Assembly: GCA_900545995.1 (NCBI GenBank)
Contig: URBM01000080.1
Span: 1 to 9,164 of the forward strand
Reading direction: 5' to 3'
DNA: 9,164 nucleotides
Source of the DNA: an uncultured Collinsella sp.
GTDB taxonomy: Bacteria; Actinomycetota; Coriobacteriia; Coriobacteriales; Coriobacteriaceae
Of the stretch, positions 1 through 7,783 are shown one piece after another; the first letter of the stretch is position 1; the number at the start of each line of letters is the position of its first letter. Position numbers and translations under genes: made by a program. Below the pieces are notes generated by a model. It was not told the DNA's origin, made no database searches, and saw nothing but the letters and a program-made list of their open reading frames with translations.

Positions 1-28
1 TTTGGGGCGGGCAGATATCGGGAAGTGC

Positions 29-72
29 CAGACGGGGGAGGCTGCCGGGCGCCTTGCCCGTCTGCGGATTTT
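29..72 (+). terminator. Possible Rho-independent terminator of an upstream gene
   Basis: CAGACGGG (29-36) pairs perfectly with CCCGTCTG (57-64). Inside it AGGC (39-42) pairs with GCCT (51-54) around an 8-base loop. The stem is followed by CGGATTTTGGG, which contains only a short T run. This would fit the end of an upstream plus-strand gene lying outside the window. If so, it argues against starting the next gene as early as base 25. The short T tract keeps the call tentative. Confidence 0.35.
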
Positions 73-108
73 GGGACATGCGGCCCGCTTTTTCGACCCA
101 TCTGTCGG

Positions 109-114
109 TACACT
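109..114 (+). promoter_or_regulatory. Weak -10-like element upstream of the signalling operon
   Basis: TACACT matches the TATAAT consensus at four of six positions and lies just after the putative terminator, but no convincing -35 box is seen at 16-18 bp. Transcription would begin near 120-122. That is 2-4 bases before an in-frame ATG at 124 (near-leaderless) and about 87 bases before the ATG at 208. It is plausible by position only. Confidence 0.25.
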
Positions 115-207
115 AAAAGCACTATGGGTACCCGCGAGCGACATATCGGCAACGCGGCCGCCCGATCCGCACCCGTGGCGGATCCCAGGGGCGGCAGGCT
201 CTTCGCC

Positions 208-2007
208 ATGCCGCGATTCCTTGTTGGCATAACACATCAGGTGTACCGCCACCGCGTCTTTGCTATCGCCGGTGTCATCACCGCGATGTTCCTCATGCTT
301 TTGGCAGTCTTGCCGGCGCTGTTCGCCTTCGACCCCAAACTTTCTAACGCCGTGCCCGCCTATAGCGAGGTGTCCGAAGAGGTCGTGGATGCGCTCGTCC
401 ATTCGAGCTCTCTGCCGTTGCTTGTTGCCGCAATTGCATTTTCGATCTGGGGCGTATCGGTCTATCTGCGCTGTTTGGACTATGTGTTGCGCCGCCGTCT
501 TGTTGCCATCGCCACCATCTGCGCCCTGTGGATGATCGAAGTCATTCTCAAGTACAAGTCGTTCACGCCGTTCTATGCCACCGTGCTGTGGTACCTGTAC
601 TACGTGCCCATGACGCTCATTCCGCTGCTCTACCAGTTGTGTGGTCTGCGCCTTGCGGGTCTGGAGCAACACCGTCTGGGTCGCCGCTACTGCGCTGCGC
701 TGTGGATTGTGGCCATCCTGCTTATCGGATTTGTGCTCACCAACGATTTTCACCAGCAGGTCTTCCACTTTGACCGTACAAGCGACACCTGGAGCAACGA
801 TTACACGTACGGCTGGGGTTATTTCGCCGTCCTCGTGTGGACGGCCTTTAACTTTGTGGCCTTTTTTATCCTGGTGGGCCGGTCCTCGTCCTTTCGCATC
901 CAACGTTTCTCGGGCACGGCGGCGCTCGTGCTGCTGGGCGGCGCGTTCTTTGCCATCTCATATGCGTTGCGCGTGCCCTGGGCATGGAGGCTCAACTTCT
1001 CGCTCATCTATTGCGTCTTGTGCGTGGTGGCGATGGAAATCTGTCTCGATTGCGGTGTCATTCCGTCATATCACGACATCGCCGGCATCTTCGACACCTT
1101 GCCGCTCGACCTCAAAGTTCTAACGCGCGACCTGCAGGAAGTCTATGCCACGCCGGTGTCGAAGCCAATGCCGGCGGGCGTGTGCGAAGAGCTGCGAGCC
1201 CAGGAACACGGGCATGCCCATGCCTTTGCCGTGGAGTCCAATCCCGATGTAATGTACCGAGCCTTTCCGCTGCTGGGCGGATCGGCCCTGCTTGCCCAAG
1301 ACGTGTCGGATCTCAACGAGCTTAACCGTGAACTGGCACACCGTCGCATGGAGCTGCAGCGTCAAAACGAGCTGCTCGCTGCCGACTACGACCTTAAGAC
1401 GCACCTGGCAGATCAAGAGGCCGAGACCTTGCTGGTCCAAGACGTGGACCAGGCGCTTGCCCGCGCGCTCGAAGGGATGTACGACCTGCTGAGCTCGCTG
1501 CCGCCGTTGACCGACGAGGCGTCTTCGCACGAGCGTTACCGCATGCTGCAGCGCGCCAAGATGCTTGTCGCCTATTGCAAACGCAAGGGGTCGCTCACGT
1601 TGGCGCAGCACGGGGAGAGCGGTTTTGACCGCGACCGCATTCAGCTCATTGCCAACGAGCTCGCAAGCGACCTGCGCACCATCGATATCGATTGCGCTTT
1701 GATTATCGCCATACGGCGCCCGATGCACGCCAGTACGGTAAGCGCCCTGTACGACTGCGTGTATGACTTTGCGTTTTTTGCCTACACCACCGACCATCCG
1801 GCGCTTATGTATCACTTGGGCGACCATGACCGATGCAGTGTCGAGCTGCGCGCCACGCTTTTTTCCAACGATAATGAAGATCTTTCGCAGACGCCCGCCG
1901 CGCAAGAGCTCGAAAGCGCTCTGCAAGGGCGCAACGTGGCATACCGCCTTGAGGGCGAGCCCGGCCAGCTGCGCATGATCGTCTTGATGCCGAGGGCGGG
2001 TGAGTGA
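208..2007 (+). CDS. 7TM-type sensor protein with degenerate histidine-kinase region
   Basis: This 599-residue protein has about eight hydrophobic segments in its first 280 residues (roughly 17-41, 69-87, 97-114, 122-146, 163-179, 203-223, 237-255, 263-280). The stretch LTNDFHQQVF (177-186) resembles the conserved Asn/His motif of the histidine-kinase N-terminal 7TM domain. A PAS-like region (about 290-365) and a coiled coil (366-405) follow. Where a DHp helix is expected (about 405-430) there is no H-D/E-x-x motif, and no N box or glycine-rich G box is recognisable in 470-599, so it is probably a pseudokinase or signal modulator. It overlaps the next gene by four bases, which implies coupled translation. 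The start is uncertain. ATG 208 sits just before the first membrane helix with a weak GCAGG upstream. ATG 124 would add 28 polar residues and be nearly leaderless, and ATG 25 falls before a likely terminator. Confidence 0.8.
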   Translation: MPRFLVGITHQVYRHRVFAIAGVITAMFLMLLAVLPALFAFDPKLSNAVPAYSEVSEEVVDALVHSSSLPLLVAAIAFSIWGVSVYLRCLDYVLRRRLVAIATICALWMIEVILKYKSFTPFYATVLWYLYYVPMTLIPLLYQLCGLRLAGLEQHRLGRRYCAALWIVAILLIGFVLTNDFHQQVFHFDRTSDTWSNDYTYGWGYFAVLVWTAFNFVAFFILVGRSSSFRIQRFSGTAALVLLGGAFFAISYALRVPWAWRLNFSLIYCVLCVVAMEICLDCGVIPSYHDIAGIFDTLPLDLKVLTRDLQEVYATPVSKPMPAGVCEELRAQEHGHAHAFAVESNPDVMYRAFPLLGGSALLAQDVSDLNELNRELAHRRMELQRQNELLAADYDLKTHLADQEAETLLVQDVDQALARALEGMYDLLSSLPPLTDEASSHERYRMLQRAKMLVAYCKRKGSLTLAQHGESGFDRDRIQLIANELASDLRTIDIDCALIIAIRRPMHASTVSALYDCVYDFAFFAYTTDHPALMYHLGDHDRCSVELRATLFSNDNEDLSQTPAAQELESALQGRNVAYRLEGEPGQLRMIVLMPRAGE

Positions 2008-3503
2008 CGATGCAGATTTCGCTCATCCTTCCCCAAATCGTTGCGCTCGATGTTGTCTTTGCCCTGGCTGCGTGTCTGCAGACGATCCACGTCCCGCTCA
2101 TCGCATCGCGCCGCTCGTCCTATAACCGTAAGGTGATTTGCGCCTACGAGGCGAGTCTTGTGCTTCACCTGATGATTTCGGCGCTCATCTTATTCGCGTC
2201 GTCTGGCTCGTATCTGGTGGCGCCGCTTGACGTTTGCGCCAGGGCAATGGGCGGAGTGCTGTGGCTCAATGCCGCGATCTTTGCCTATGGCGTGGTACTT
2301 ATGGTGCGCTATCGTCGCCCCGTCATGCTGGTCGAGCTGCTGCTTGTTGTCGCCGTTACACCGCCGGTGGTTTTTGCCATGGGCTCGGCGTGGACCACGG
2401 TCCTTATCGCAGAGGGAGCGTTTTTCCTGTTCCGTTCCATCGCGGCGCTCTTGATGGACGTCCGTAACCGCCAGGAGGATATCACCATGTTCTCGACGAT
2501 CGAGACCATCAACGTGATTCCCGTGGGCATCCTGTATCTGGACCCGAGGGGCCGTCCGCTGCTCATGAACCGCTGCATGCGCAAAAACCTAGTGGAGCTT
2601 CATATGCCCACCGACCTAGGCGATATGAGCGGTACATGGAACGACCTGCGCAAACTCAGCATGCAAATGCCCGAAAGCAGCAGGAACCGTGTGCGGATTA
2701 ATCTGGACCGTTTTGGTGAGGCGCGCGTTGTGGCCGAGGTTTCTCCCGCCGAGATTCGCTTGTTCGTGCACGATGACGTTATGGTTTCGGGCCGCCTCTT
2801 CGAGCGCATTATCGGTCTGGATGTAACAGAGTATGCGCATGCCCATGATCGCCTAGCGCAAGCCAACCACCTGCTTGAGCTTGCGGGCCAAGAGCTCCAA
2901 GCCCAGATCGAAGAAGTCAAAAAAGTTGCTGACAATGCGGCCTATCTGCGTATGCGCGCTCGCGTGCACGACGTGATCGGGCAGCGCCTGTCCATTCTCC
3001 ATCGTTATCTGGAGGAAGGGCGCCTGGATGACGAGTCACTCGAGCAGATCGACCCGCTGCTGCGCTCAATCGCTGCCGATCTGCGCAGCGGGGGCGACAC
3101 CGAACCGGCAGAGCAATTGGGCGATATCGTCCATGCCTTTGGCCTGGTGAGCGTGCAGATCGATGTGGAGGGCGAGCTGCCAAACGACGCGCGTGTCGCC
3201 GCAGCATTTTTGCAGATTATCCGCGAGGCCTCGACCAATGCCACCAAGCATGCACAGGCCCATCAGGTCCATGTGCGCCTGTGGCAGGAGGGGACGGAAG
3301 ACGGCGCTGTCGCGCGGATGGTCGTTTCTAACGACGGCGCGCCTGCACCCGTATCGTATCGCGAGGGAACGGGTATCCCAGGTATGAGGCATGTCGCACA
3401 GAATCTGGGCGGCAGCCTGGAAGTCCACACCGCCCCGCCCTTCACGCTTACGGTGTCCATCCCGCTCGCCTCCAGCGCCACAGTCCAAAGGAGAAGTTCA
3501 TGA
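2004..3503 (+). CDS. Membrane sensor histidine kinase (NarX/DesK-like)
   Basis: This 499-residue kinase has about five hydrophobic segments (16-35, 44-66, 80-101, 107-125, 128-149), a PAS-like region with the stretch VIPVGILYLD (about 163-275), and a coiled coil (281-312). The DHp motif RARVHDVIGQRLS places the phosphoacceptor at H322; an HD dyad followed by G-Q is typical of the HisKA_3/NarL-partner class. The HATPase part shows an N box around E408-N412-K415-H416, NDG at 443-445, and a GTGIPGM loop at 455-461. It should autophosphorylate and pass phosphate to the regulator encoded next. The GTG start at 2004 overlaps the previous stop and has GAGGG seven bases upstream. An ATG at 2010 is the alternative but sits 13 bases from that motif. 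It ends in a 4-base ATGA overlap with the regulator gene. The signal is unknown. Confidence 0.88.
   Translation: MTMQISLILPQIVALDVVFALAACLQTIHVPLIASRRSSYNRKVICAYEASLVLHLMISALILFASSGSYLVAPLDVCARAMGGVLWLNAAIFAYGVVLMVRYRRPVMLVELLLVVAVTPPVVFAMGSAWTTVLIAEGAFFLFRSIAALLMDVRNRQEDITMFSTIETINVIPVGILYLDPRGRPLLMNRCMRKNLVELHMPTDLGDMSGTWNDLRKLSMQMPESSRNRVRINLDRFGEARVVAEVSPAEIRLFVHDDVMVSGRLFERIIGLDVTEYAHAHDRLAQANHLLELAGQELQAQIEEVKKVADNAAYLRMRARVHDVIGQRLSILHRYLEEGRLDDESLEQIDPLLRSIAADLRSGGDTEPAEQLGDIVHAFGLVSVQIDVEGELPNDARVAAAFLQIIREASTNATKHAQAHQVHVRLWQEGTEDGAVARMVVSNDGAPAPVSYREGTGIPGMRHVAQNLGGSLEVHTAPPFTLTVSIPLASSATVQRRSS
3488..3493 (+). promoter_or_regulatory. Ribosome binding site of the response regulator
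   Basis: AAGGAG lies six bases before ATG 3500, inside the end of the kinase gene. It fixes the regulator start and supports translation coupled through the ATGA overlap. Confidence 0.75.
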
Positions 3504-4120
3504 TTCGCGTGTTAATCGTCGAAGACCAGGCTATCTTGCGCGAGAGCCTCGCGCGCTCCGTCGGTGACCAGCCCGACATGACGGTTGTTGCCGCGATCGC
3601 CGACGCCTCGGATGCCTTGGACGTTGTGCTTAAGGAGCGCCCGGACATGATACTGATGGACGTATGTACCGAGCATGATTCCAACGGCATCGTGGCGGCG
3701 GCGCGCATCAAAGAACAACTGCCCGAGTGCCGCGTCATTATCATGACGGGTATGCCCGAAATCACCTTTGTGGACCAGGCGCGCGAGGCGGGCGTCGACA
3801 GCTTTGTGTACAAGAACGTTGGTATCGACGAGCTATTCGCCGTGATGCGCTCCACGCTGGCGGGTTACTGCACGTTTCCCAAGCCGCCCGAGAGCATCTT
3901 CTCGGGCACGGCGGCCCTCGACGATGTCGAGCTGTCGATCTTGCGCCTTGCCTGCGAGGGTAAAAGCCGCCGCGAGATCGCGGCCGAGCTGTTTATGAGC
4001 GAGGGCACCATCAAACGCCGCATCTCGGAGATTCTCAATAAGACCGGCTACGACAACATCATGCGCTTGGCCGTGCGCGCAGTAACGGAGGGCAGCATCG
4101 TTCCCAACATGGAGCGCTAG
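3500..4120 (+). CDS. NarL/LuxR-family response regulator
   Basis: This 206-residue protein has the standard two-domain NarL architecture. The receiver domain (1-120) carries the acidic pair E8-D9, the phosphoacceptor D54 in ILMDV, the switch residue T83 in IIMTG, and K105 in YKN. The C-terminal LuxR/GerE helix-turn-helix (about 138-198) includes ELSILRLACEGKSRREIA, then a recognition-helix stretch with SEGTIKRRISEIL, and ends in IMRLAVRAV. It is the expected phosphate acceptor for the kinase encoded immediately upstream and should act in the cytoplasm as a DNA-binding transcription factor. Its targets cannot be read from the window. The local operon, the divergent membrane gene or distant genes are all possible. 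All key residues are present and the length is normal for the family. Confidence 0.95.
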   Translation: MIRVLIVEDQAILRESLARSVGDQPDMTVVAAIADASDALDVVLKERPDMILMDVCTEHDSNGIVAAARIKEQLPECRVIIMTGMPEITFVDQAREAGVDSFVYKNVGIDELFAVMRSTLAGYCTFPKPPESIFSGTAALDDVELSILRLACEGKSRREIAAELFMSEGTIKRRISEILNKTGYDNIMRLAVRAVTEGSIVPNMER

Positions 4121-4145
4121 CGCTCGTTACGCATCGGCATAAAGC

Positions 4146-4180
4146 GGCGGGGCCGCAGGATCAACTCCTGCGGCCCCGCC
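4146..4180. terminator. Shared stem-loop between convergent operons
   Basis: A perfect 15-bp stem, GGCGGGGCCGCAGGA (4146-4160) and its complement (4166-4180), encloses the loop TCAAC. It lies 26 bases after the regulator stop and about 50 bases beyond the end of the convergent lipoprotein gene. Neither side has a long T run. On the minus strand the stem is followed by GCTTTATG, and on the plus strand by TGGTGTG. Position and stability suggest a bidirectional terminator or a 3'-end stabiliser. A weaker 7-bp inverted repeat (CGCGGAT 4188-4194, ATCCGCG 4205-4211) follows. Confidence 0.75.
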
Positions 4181-4228
4181 TGGTGTGCGCGGATGTGTCC
4201 GCCAATCCGCGGCTGTCGTGGTCTGCCG

Positions 4229-5071
4229 CTACGCGATGGTCGCGGTGTAGGAGGCGACGTCCTCGTAGGAATCGGTCAGGTAGGCGTCGATGCCGATGGT
4301 CGTATTGACGAGGTCATCAAGGCTATCGAGCGTGCCCTTCGAGAAGGTGAATTCCTCGGTGGCGTTGGTACCGGGCATCAGGTGAGCCGAGAACCAGGGT
4401 TCCTTCATGGTGCCGTTGACGTTGGTCTTGCCGGAAGGAGCGTAGAAGGTCAGGTCCTTGTCGCTCTTGTTGGTGATGTTGACGACAAAGCCGATGTCGC
4501 CCCAGTCGTCCTTGAACTTCTCGGTGATGGTGATGGTGCACAGATCGTCATCGGCGACGGTGACGGCGGGGGAGATTTCGACGCTCTGGACATCGTCGTC
4601 TTCGACGGCCTCATCGATCTCCTCTTCCTTCTCGGCCGCCTCGCGATCCTTCTTCACCGTACCGGACAGGTCCTTGTCGGACTTGGTAAAGACAAGATTG
4701 CCATCATCTTCTTCGAGGATGAGTTTTCCGTCCTTGAGCTTCATGTCATGCGACTCGTCTTCGGCGGTGATGGTTACGGTGGTGGCGTCCTTTGCCTCCC
4801 ATTTAAGGTCGACGACTTCAAGGAACAGGTCGAGGGCGCCTGTACCGTCCTCATCGAGAATCAGGATGCAGTGGACACCCCAATCCTCGAGCATCTTCAT
4901 GTACTCATCGGTCAGCTCTTCGCCCTCCATGGTTCCACCCGAGAGTTCCCAGCTGCCGACGAAGTTGGCCTTGGGGTCCTTGCCGCCGCCGCTGCAGCCC
5001 GTCAGGGCAAAGGCAAGCGCCAGGACGCATGTCAGAAATGCGAGTACGGACTTTTTGAACGTTGTCTTCAT
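4229..5071 (-). CDS. Two-domain secreted lipoprotein of unknown function
   Basis: This 280-residue product begins with a classic lipoprotein signal: basic MKTTFKK, a hydrophobic stretch (9-22), and the lipobox LTGC with lipidated C26, followed by a Ser/Gly linker. The first domain (about 36-132, starting VGSWEL) alternates short beta strands, with motifs such as LDEDGTG and LKDGKLIL, and looks lipocalin-like or beta-barrel-like. A highly acidic linker (about 133-162) leads to a second beta-rich domain (about 165-280) resembling the Ig-like folds of actinobacterial and firmicute lipoproteins (FVVNITNKSDKDLTF). The start is the second Met, because AAGGAGG sits five bases before it and the alternative ATG at 5086 overlaps that site. 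It is last in the minus-strand operon, 81 bases after the SPFH gene, and may be the outward-facing partner. The family was not identified. Confidence 0.85.
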   Translation of the reverse strand: MKTTFKKSVLAFLTCVLALAFALTGCSGGGKDPKANFVGSWELSGGTMEGEELTDEYMKMLEDWGVHCILILDEDGTGALDLFLEVVDLKWEAKDATTVTITAEDESHDMKLKDGKLILEEDDGNLVFTKSDKDLSGTVKKDREAAEKEEEIDEAVEDDDVQSVEISPAVTVADDDLCTITITEKFKDDWGDIGFVVNITNKSDKDLTFYAPSGKTNVNGTMKEPWFSAHLMPGTNATEEFTFSKGTLDSLDDLVNTTIGIDAYLTDSYEDVASYTATIA

Positions 5072-5076
5072 GGTGT

Positions 5077-5083
5077 CCTCCTT
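5077..5083 (-). promoter_or_regulatory. Strong ribosome binding site of the lipoprotein gene
   Basis: On the minus strand AAGGAGG lies five bases before the ATG at 5071. It overlaps the upstream in-frame ATG at 5086, so it excludes that longer start. Confidence 0.8.
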
Positions 5084-5110
5084 CATCGAACGAAACCCAT
5101 AGAAGCAAAT

Positions 5111-5133
5111 GCGGGGGTGGCGGACCTCCCCGC
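5111..5133 (-). other. Intercistronic hairpin between the SPFH and lipoprotein genes
   Basis: GCGGGG and CCCCGC (six base pairs, 11-base loop) lie in the 81-base gap. On the minus strand the stem is followed by ATTTGCTTC. An alternative stem pairs GGCGG with CCGCC. It could weaken read-through or shape mRNA decay between the two genes, or do nothing. The T run is too poor for a firm terminator. Confidence 0.3.
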
Positions 5134-5152
5134 CAATTACCAGATAAAGGGG

Positions 5153-6388
5153 TTAGGGCCGGGGCGTTCCGCAGTTGCTGCAGAACTTGCCGCCGTTTTC
5201 GCTGCCGCAGTTGGGGCAGAACCACTTGGCCGGTGCCGGGGCGGGCGCGGGACTGCCGCACTCGGAGCAGAACTTGCCGGTGTTGGTGGCGCCGCAGCTG
5301 CAGGTCCATGTGCCGGCCGCAGGTGCGGCGGCAGGAGCCGGGGCGGGTGCCGGAGCCGGCTGCGGGGCGGCCTGCTGCTGTGCCTGGCCGGCGGCGAACA
5401 GCTGGCTGGCATTCATGCCGCCCATGCCACCTGCCATGCCCATGCCCATAAAGCCTGCCATCGCGCCGTTGGGGTTGGCGGCTGCTGCGCGCATCGCATC
5501 GCTCTGGGCGCTGGCGATGTTGGCGGCTGCCATGGTGGGATCGCGCATGACCGCGGCCTTCTGCAGGTCCTTGATCATTTGCTCGTCCTCTTGCGAGGCG
5601 GCGATGGAGTTGACGCCAAAGCTCACGATCTCGACGCCGCGCAGGTCGCGCCAGTCGGCCGAGAGGACCTCGTTGAGCGCGCGGGCGAGCTCGGTGGTGT
5701 GGCCGGGGATGGCGCTGTAGCGGATACCCATCTCCGAGATCTTGGCAAAGGCGGGCTGCAGAGCGGTGAGCAGCTCGGACTTAAGCTGGCTGTCGATCTT
5801 ATCGCGCGTGTAGCTATCGGTCACGTTGCCGCACACATTGGTGTAGAACAGCAGCGGGTTGGTGATACGGTACGAATACTCGCCGTTGCAGCGCACGGAG
5901 ATGTCGACATCCAGGCCAATGTTGTTATCGACCACGCGGAAGGGCACGGGCGAGGCGGTGCCGTACTTGTTGCCGATGATCTCCTTGGTGTTGATGAAGT
6001 AGACACGCTGGTCCTTGCCCGCGTCGCCGCCAAAGGTAAAGCGGCTGCCGATATTGGCGAAGGTCTCCTTGATGGAATCGCCCAGGTTGCCGCTAAAGAC
6101 GCTCGGCTCGCTGCCGGTATCGAAGACGAACTCACCGGGCTCCAGCGCGACTTCGATGATCTTGCCGTTTTGCACCACGAGCATGCCCTGGCCGTCGTTG
6201 ACGGCGATGACCGAGCCGTTGGAGATGACGTTGTCCTCGCCGCGCGTGTTGGAGCTGCGGCCACCGGTACGTTTGCTGCCCTTGCAGGCCAAGACGTCGG
6301 CAGGCATCGATTCGCAGTAGATAAATTCCTTCCACTGGTCGGCCATGACGCCGCCGGCAGCTCCCAATCCAGCTTTCAAGAGTCCCAT
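5153..6388 (-). CDS. SPFH-domain protein with two C-terminal zinc ribbons (YdjI-like)
   Basis: This 411-residue protein begins MGLLKAGLGAAGG and carries an SPFH/Band-7-type core (about 16-265) with the ADQWKEFI stretch and SNGSVIAVNDGQGMLVVQNG, as in the YdjI / 'virion core protein' group of membrane scaffold proteins. A Met/Gly/Ala-rich segment (about 283-330) and an Ala-Pro linker (about 340-358) lead to two tandem zinc ribbons: C363/C365-C374/C377 and C391/C394-C403/C406. The first uses a CxC pair instead of CxxC. Members of this group assemble on membranes and bring zinc-ribbon partners to them. AAGGAAG lies six bases before the ATG. It follows the TFIIB-type zinc-ribbon gene by 48 bases, which fits a shared complex. 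The precise function is unknown. Confidence 0.9.
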   Translation of the reverse strand: MGLLKAGLGAAGGVMADQWKEFIYCESMPADVLACKGSKRTGGRSSNTRGEDNVISNGSVIAVNDGQGMLVVQNGKIIEVALEPGEFVFDTGSEPSVFSGNLGDSIKETFANIGSRFTFGGDAGKDQRVYFINTKEIIGNKYGTASPVPFRVVDNNIGLDVDISVRCNGEYSYRITNPLLFYTNVCGNVTDSYTRDKIDSQLKSELLTALQPAFAKISEMGIRYSAIPGHTTELARALNEVLSADWRDLRGVEIVSFGVNSIAASQEDEQMIKDLQKAAVMRDPTMAAANIASAQSDAMRAAAANPNGAMAGFMGMGMAGGMGGMNASQLFAAGQAQQQAAPQPAPAPAPAPAAAPAAGTWTCSCGATNTGKFCSECGSPAPAPAPAKWFCPNCGSENGGKFCSNCGTPRP

Positions 6389-6436
6389 GGTGATCTTCCT
6401 TTCTCGTCAAAGGCTGGGTGGTATTGGTTGGATTGC

Positions 6437-7759
6437 TTAGTCGTCCTTGTCGTCTTTCATGACAACGGTGGTCTCGGTGTGGCTGAAGGTGTCGTGCTTC
6501 TCGGTCAGGTCGAGCTCGCCACAATACTCATCGGCATGGGCTGCTTCGTTGGCCGTCTTGAGCTGGCCTACCAGTAGCACGTCTCCGATAATCACGATGA
6601 TCAGCGGCGCGATGACGTTGATGAGGATGCCCTCGATATCAAAGGTGAGGTAATCCGGATCGAAGGCGTATTCCCCCATAAAGAGAATCTGGGAGAGGAT
6701 AAATCCGATCACGAAGAACAGCACCGAGGCGATGGCGAGCTTGGGCTTGGAGCAGGGGAGCTCGCCGACCAAGCGGCCGGTCTGGCCGTTCATGGCAAAC
6801 AGGTAGCTCTTGCCGTTCCACGAGGTGGAGAGCATCCAGACGGGGAACAGGGCGTAGTCGCTGTCTTCCCAGGTGTAGTCGAGCTGCTTGCTTTCGACCG
6901 TGGCATCGTCGTATTCGTCGACGACGGTCTCGCGCAGGGCCGAGATTGTGCTTTCTTCCATACGGCGTTCGGCGCGCGCCTTGCAGGTCTCGCAGTCCTC
7001 GTCGTAACGGTTGGCGATGTAGCCGGGCATATATGCGACCGAGAACGGGCGCAGCGCGTCGTAGTCAAACGGCTCGATGGCATCCATGTGGCCGTCGGGC
7101 ATCTTGGACGATCCGTCGACGGGCACGCGCTTAAACGAGATATTGCCCTTGCGATAGGCATCGTAGTGGTCGGTGGTCGTGACGGTGCGGTCGGATTCCT
7201 CGGTCACGGTCTCGTTGGTCGCGTCAAAGTACACTTCGCCGTCAACGCGGGCGCCGTAGAGCCAAAACGGCACGTAGACACCTTGGACCTCGTCGATGTG
7301 GTTGCCGGTGACAAAGCTCTTGGGCAGCAAGATCTTGCCCTTGTAGTGTTCCTTGAGTGCGGCCGTGACGTCATCGCGCCCGAGCTTAAACGGAATCACC
7401 AGGTCGGGCGAGAAGTCGCCAGAGAGCTGGCCGGGCGCCACGGCGGAGTTACCGCAGTACGGGCAGGTGGTGACGGCGACGGTGCCGTCGGACACGAGCT
7501 CGGCGCCGCACGACGAGCAGATGTAGCCGGCGTTTTGGGCCAGCTCCTGCACGGCATCGTCGACAGCAGGCTTGGGGGCCGCGGCTGCGGCATCGGCTTT
7601 GGCATCTGCCTTGTCCTGGCGCTCGCGATAGAGGGCCTCGACTTCTTCGACTTCAAAGCGCGAGTCACAGTAGTCGCAGACGAGCTTTTGCTCGGCGCTG
7701 GCAAAATGCAAGGGGCCACCGCAGGCAGGGCACTGATAGTTAACGCTCTCGAAGGCCAT
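6437..7759 (-). CDS. TFIIB-type zinc-ribbon membrane protein
   Basis: This 440-residue protein has two N-terminal zinc ribbons, C10/C13-C28/C31 (CPACGGPL ... CDYCDSRF) and C81/C84-C99/C102 (CSSCGAEL ... CPYCGNSA), joined by an Ala/Lys-rich coil. A soluble domain (about 115-335) contains a VYVPFWLYGA motif, typical of bacterial proteins annotated 'TFIIB-type zinc ribbon-containing', and an extra C256-x2-C259 pair. Two transmembrane helices follow (about 341-361 and 377-398), then an acidic cytoplasmic-type tail ending in DDKDD. Despite the name it is not a transcription factor; the ribbons probably serve protein contacts at the membrane. AAAGGA lies six bases before the ATG. It is 24 bases after the DUF4428-like gene and 48 before the SPFH gene. 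Similarity in kind to Bacillus YdjG is inferred, not computed. Confidence 0.88.
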   Translation of the reverse strand: MAFESVNYQCPACGGPLHFASAEQKLVCDYCDSRFEVEEVEALYRERQDKADAKADAAAAAPKPAVDDAVQELAQNAGYICSSCGAELVSDGTVAVTTCPYCGNSAVAPGQLSGDFSPDLVIPFKLGRDDVTAALKEHYKGKILLPKSFVTGNHIDEVQGVYVPFWLYGARVDGEVYFDATNETVTEESDRTVTTTDHYDAYRKGNISFKRVPVDGSSKMPDGHMDAIEPFDYDALRPFSVAYMPGYIANRYDEDCETCKARAERRMEESTISALRETVVDEYDDATVESKQLDYTWEDSDYALFPVWMLSTSWNGKSYLFAMNGQTGRLVGELPCSKPKLAIASVLFFVIGFILSQILFMGEYAFDPDYLTFDIEGILINVIAPLIIVIIGDVLLVGQLKTANEAAHADEYCGELDLTEKHDTFSHTETTVVMKDDKDD

Positions 7760-7783
7760 GATCGGTCCTTTCGCTGCCGGAGG

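Noticed and set aside
2..232. 76-codon plus-strand frame at the window start
   Set aside because: It crosses the possible terminator and promoter and overlaps the 7TM gene in another frame, with no recognisable domain.
1120..1926. 268-codon minus-strand open frame inside the 7TM gene
   Set aside because: Antisense to a continuous gene of a translationally coupled operon, with no domain or ribosome site.
4193..6577. 794-codon plus-strand open frame opposite the lipoprotein and SPFH genes
   Set aside because: It runs antisense to well-supported genes with ribosome sites, a lipobox and zinc ribbons, and its translation is low-complexity Gly/Val/Ala/Asp typical of antisense frames in GC-rich DNA.
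6437..7759. General transcription factor TFIIB homologue
   Set aside because: Only the zinc-ribbon pattern is shared. There are no cyclin folds, and two membrane helices are present.
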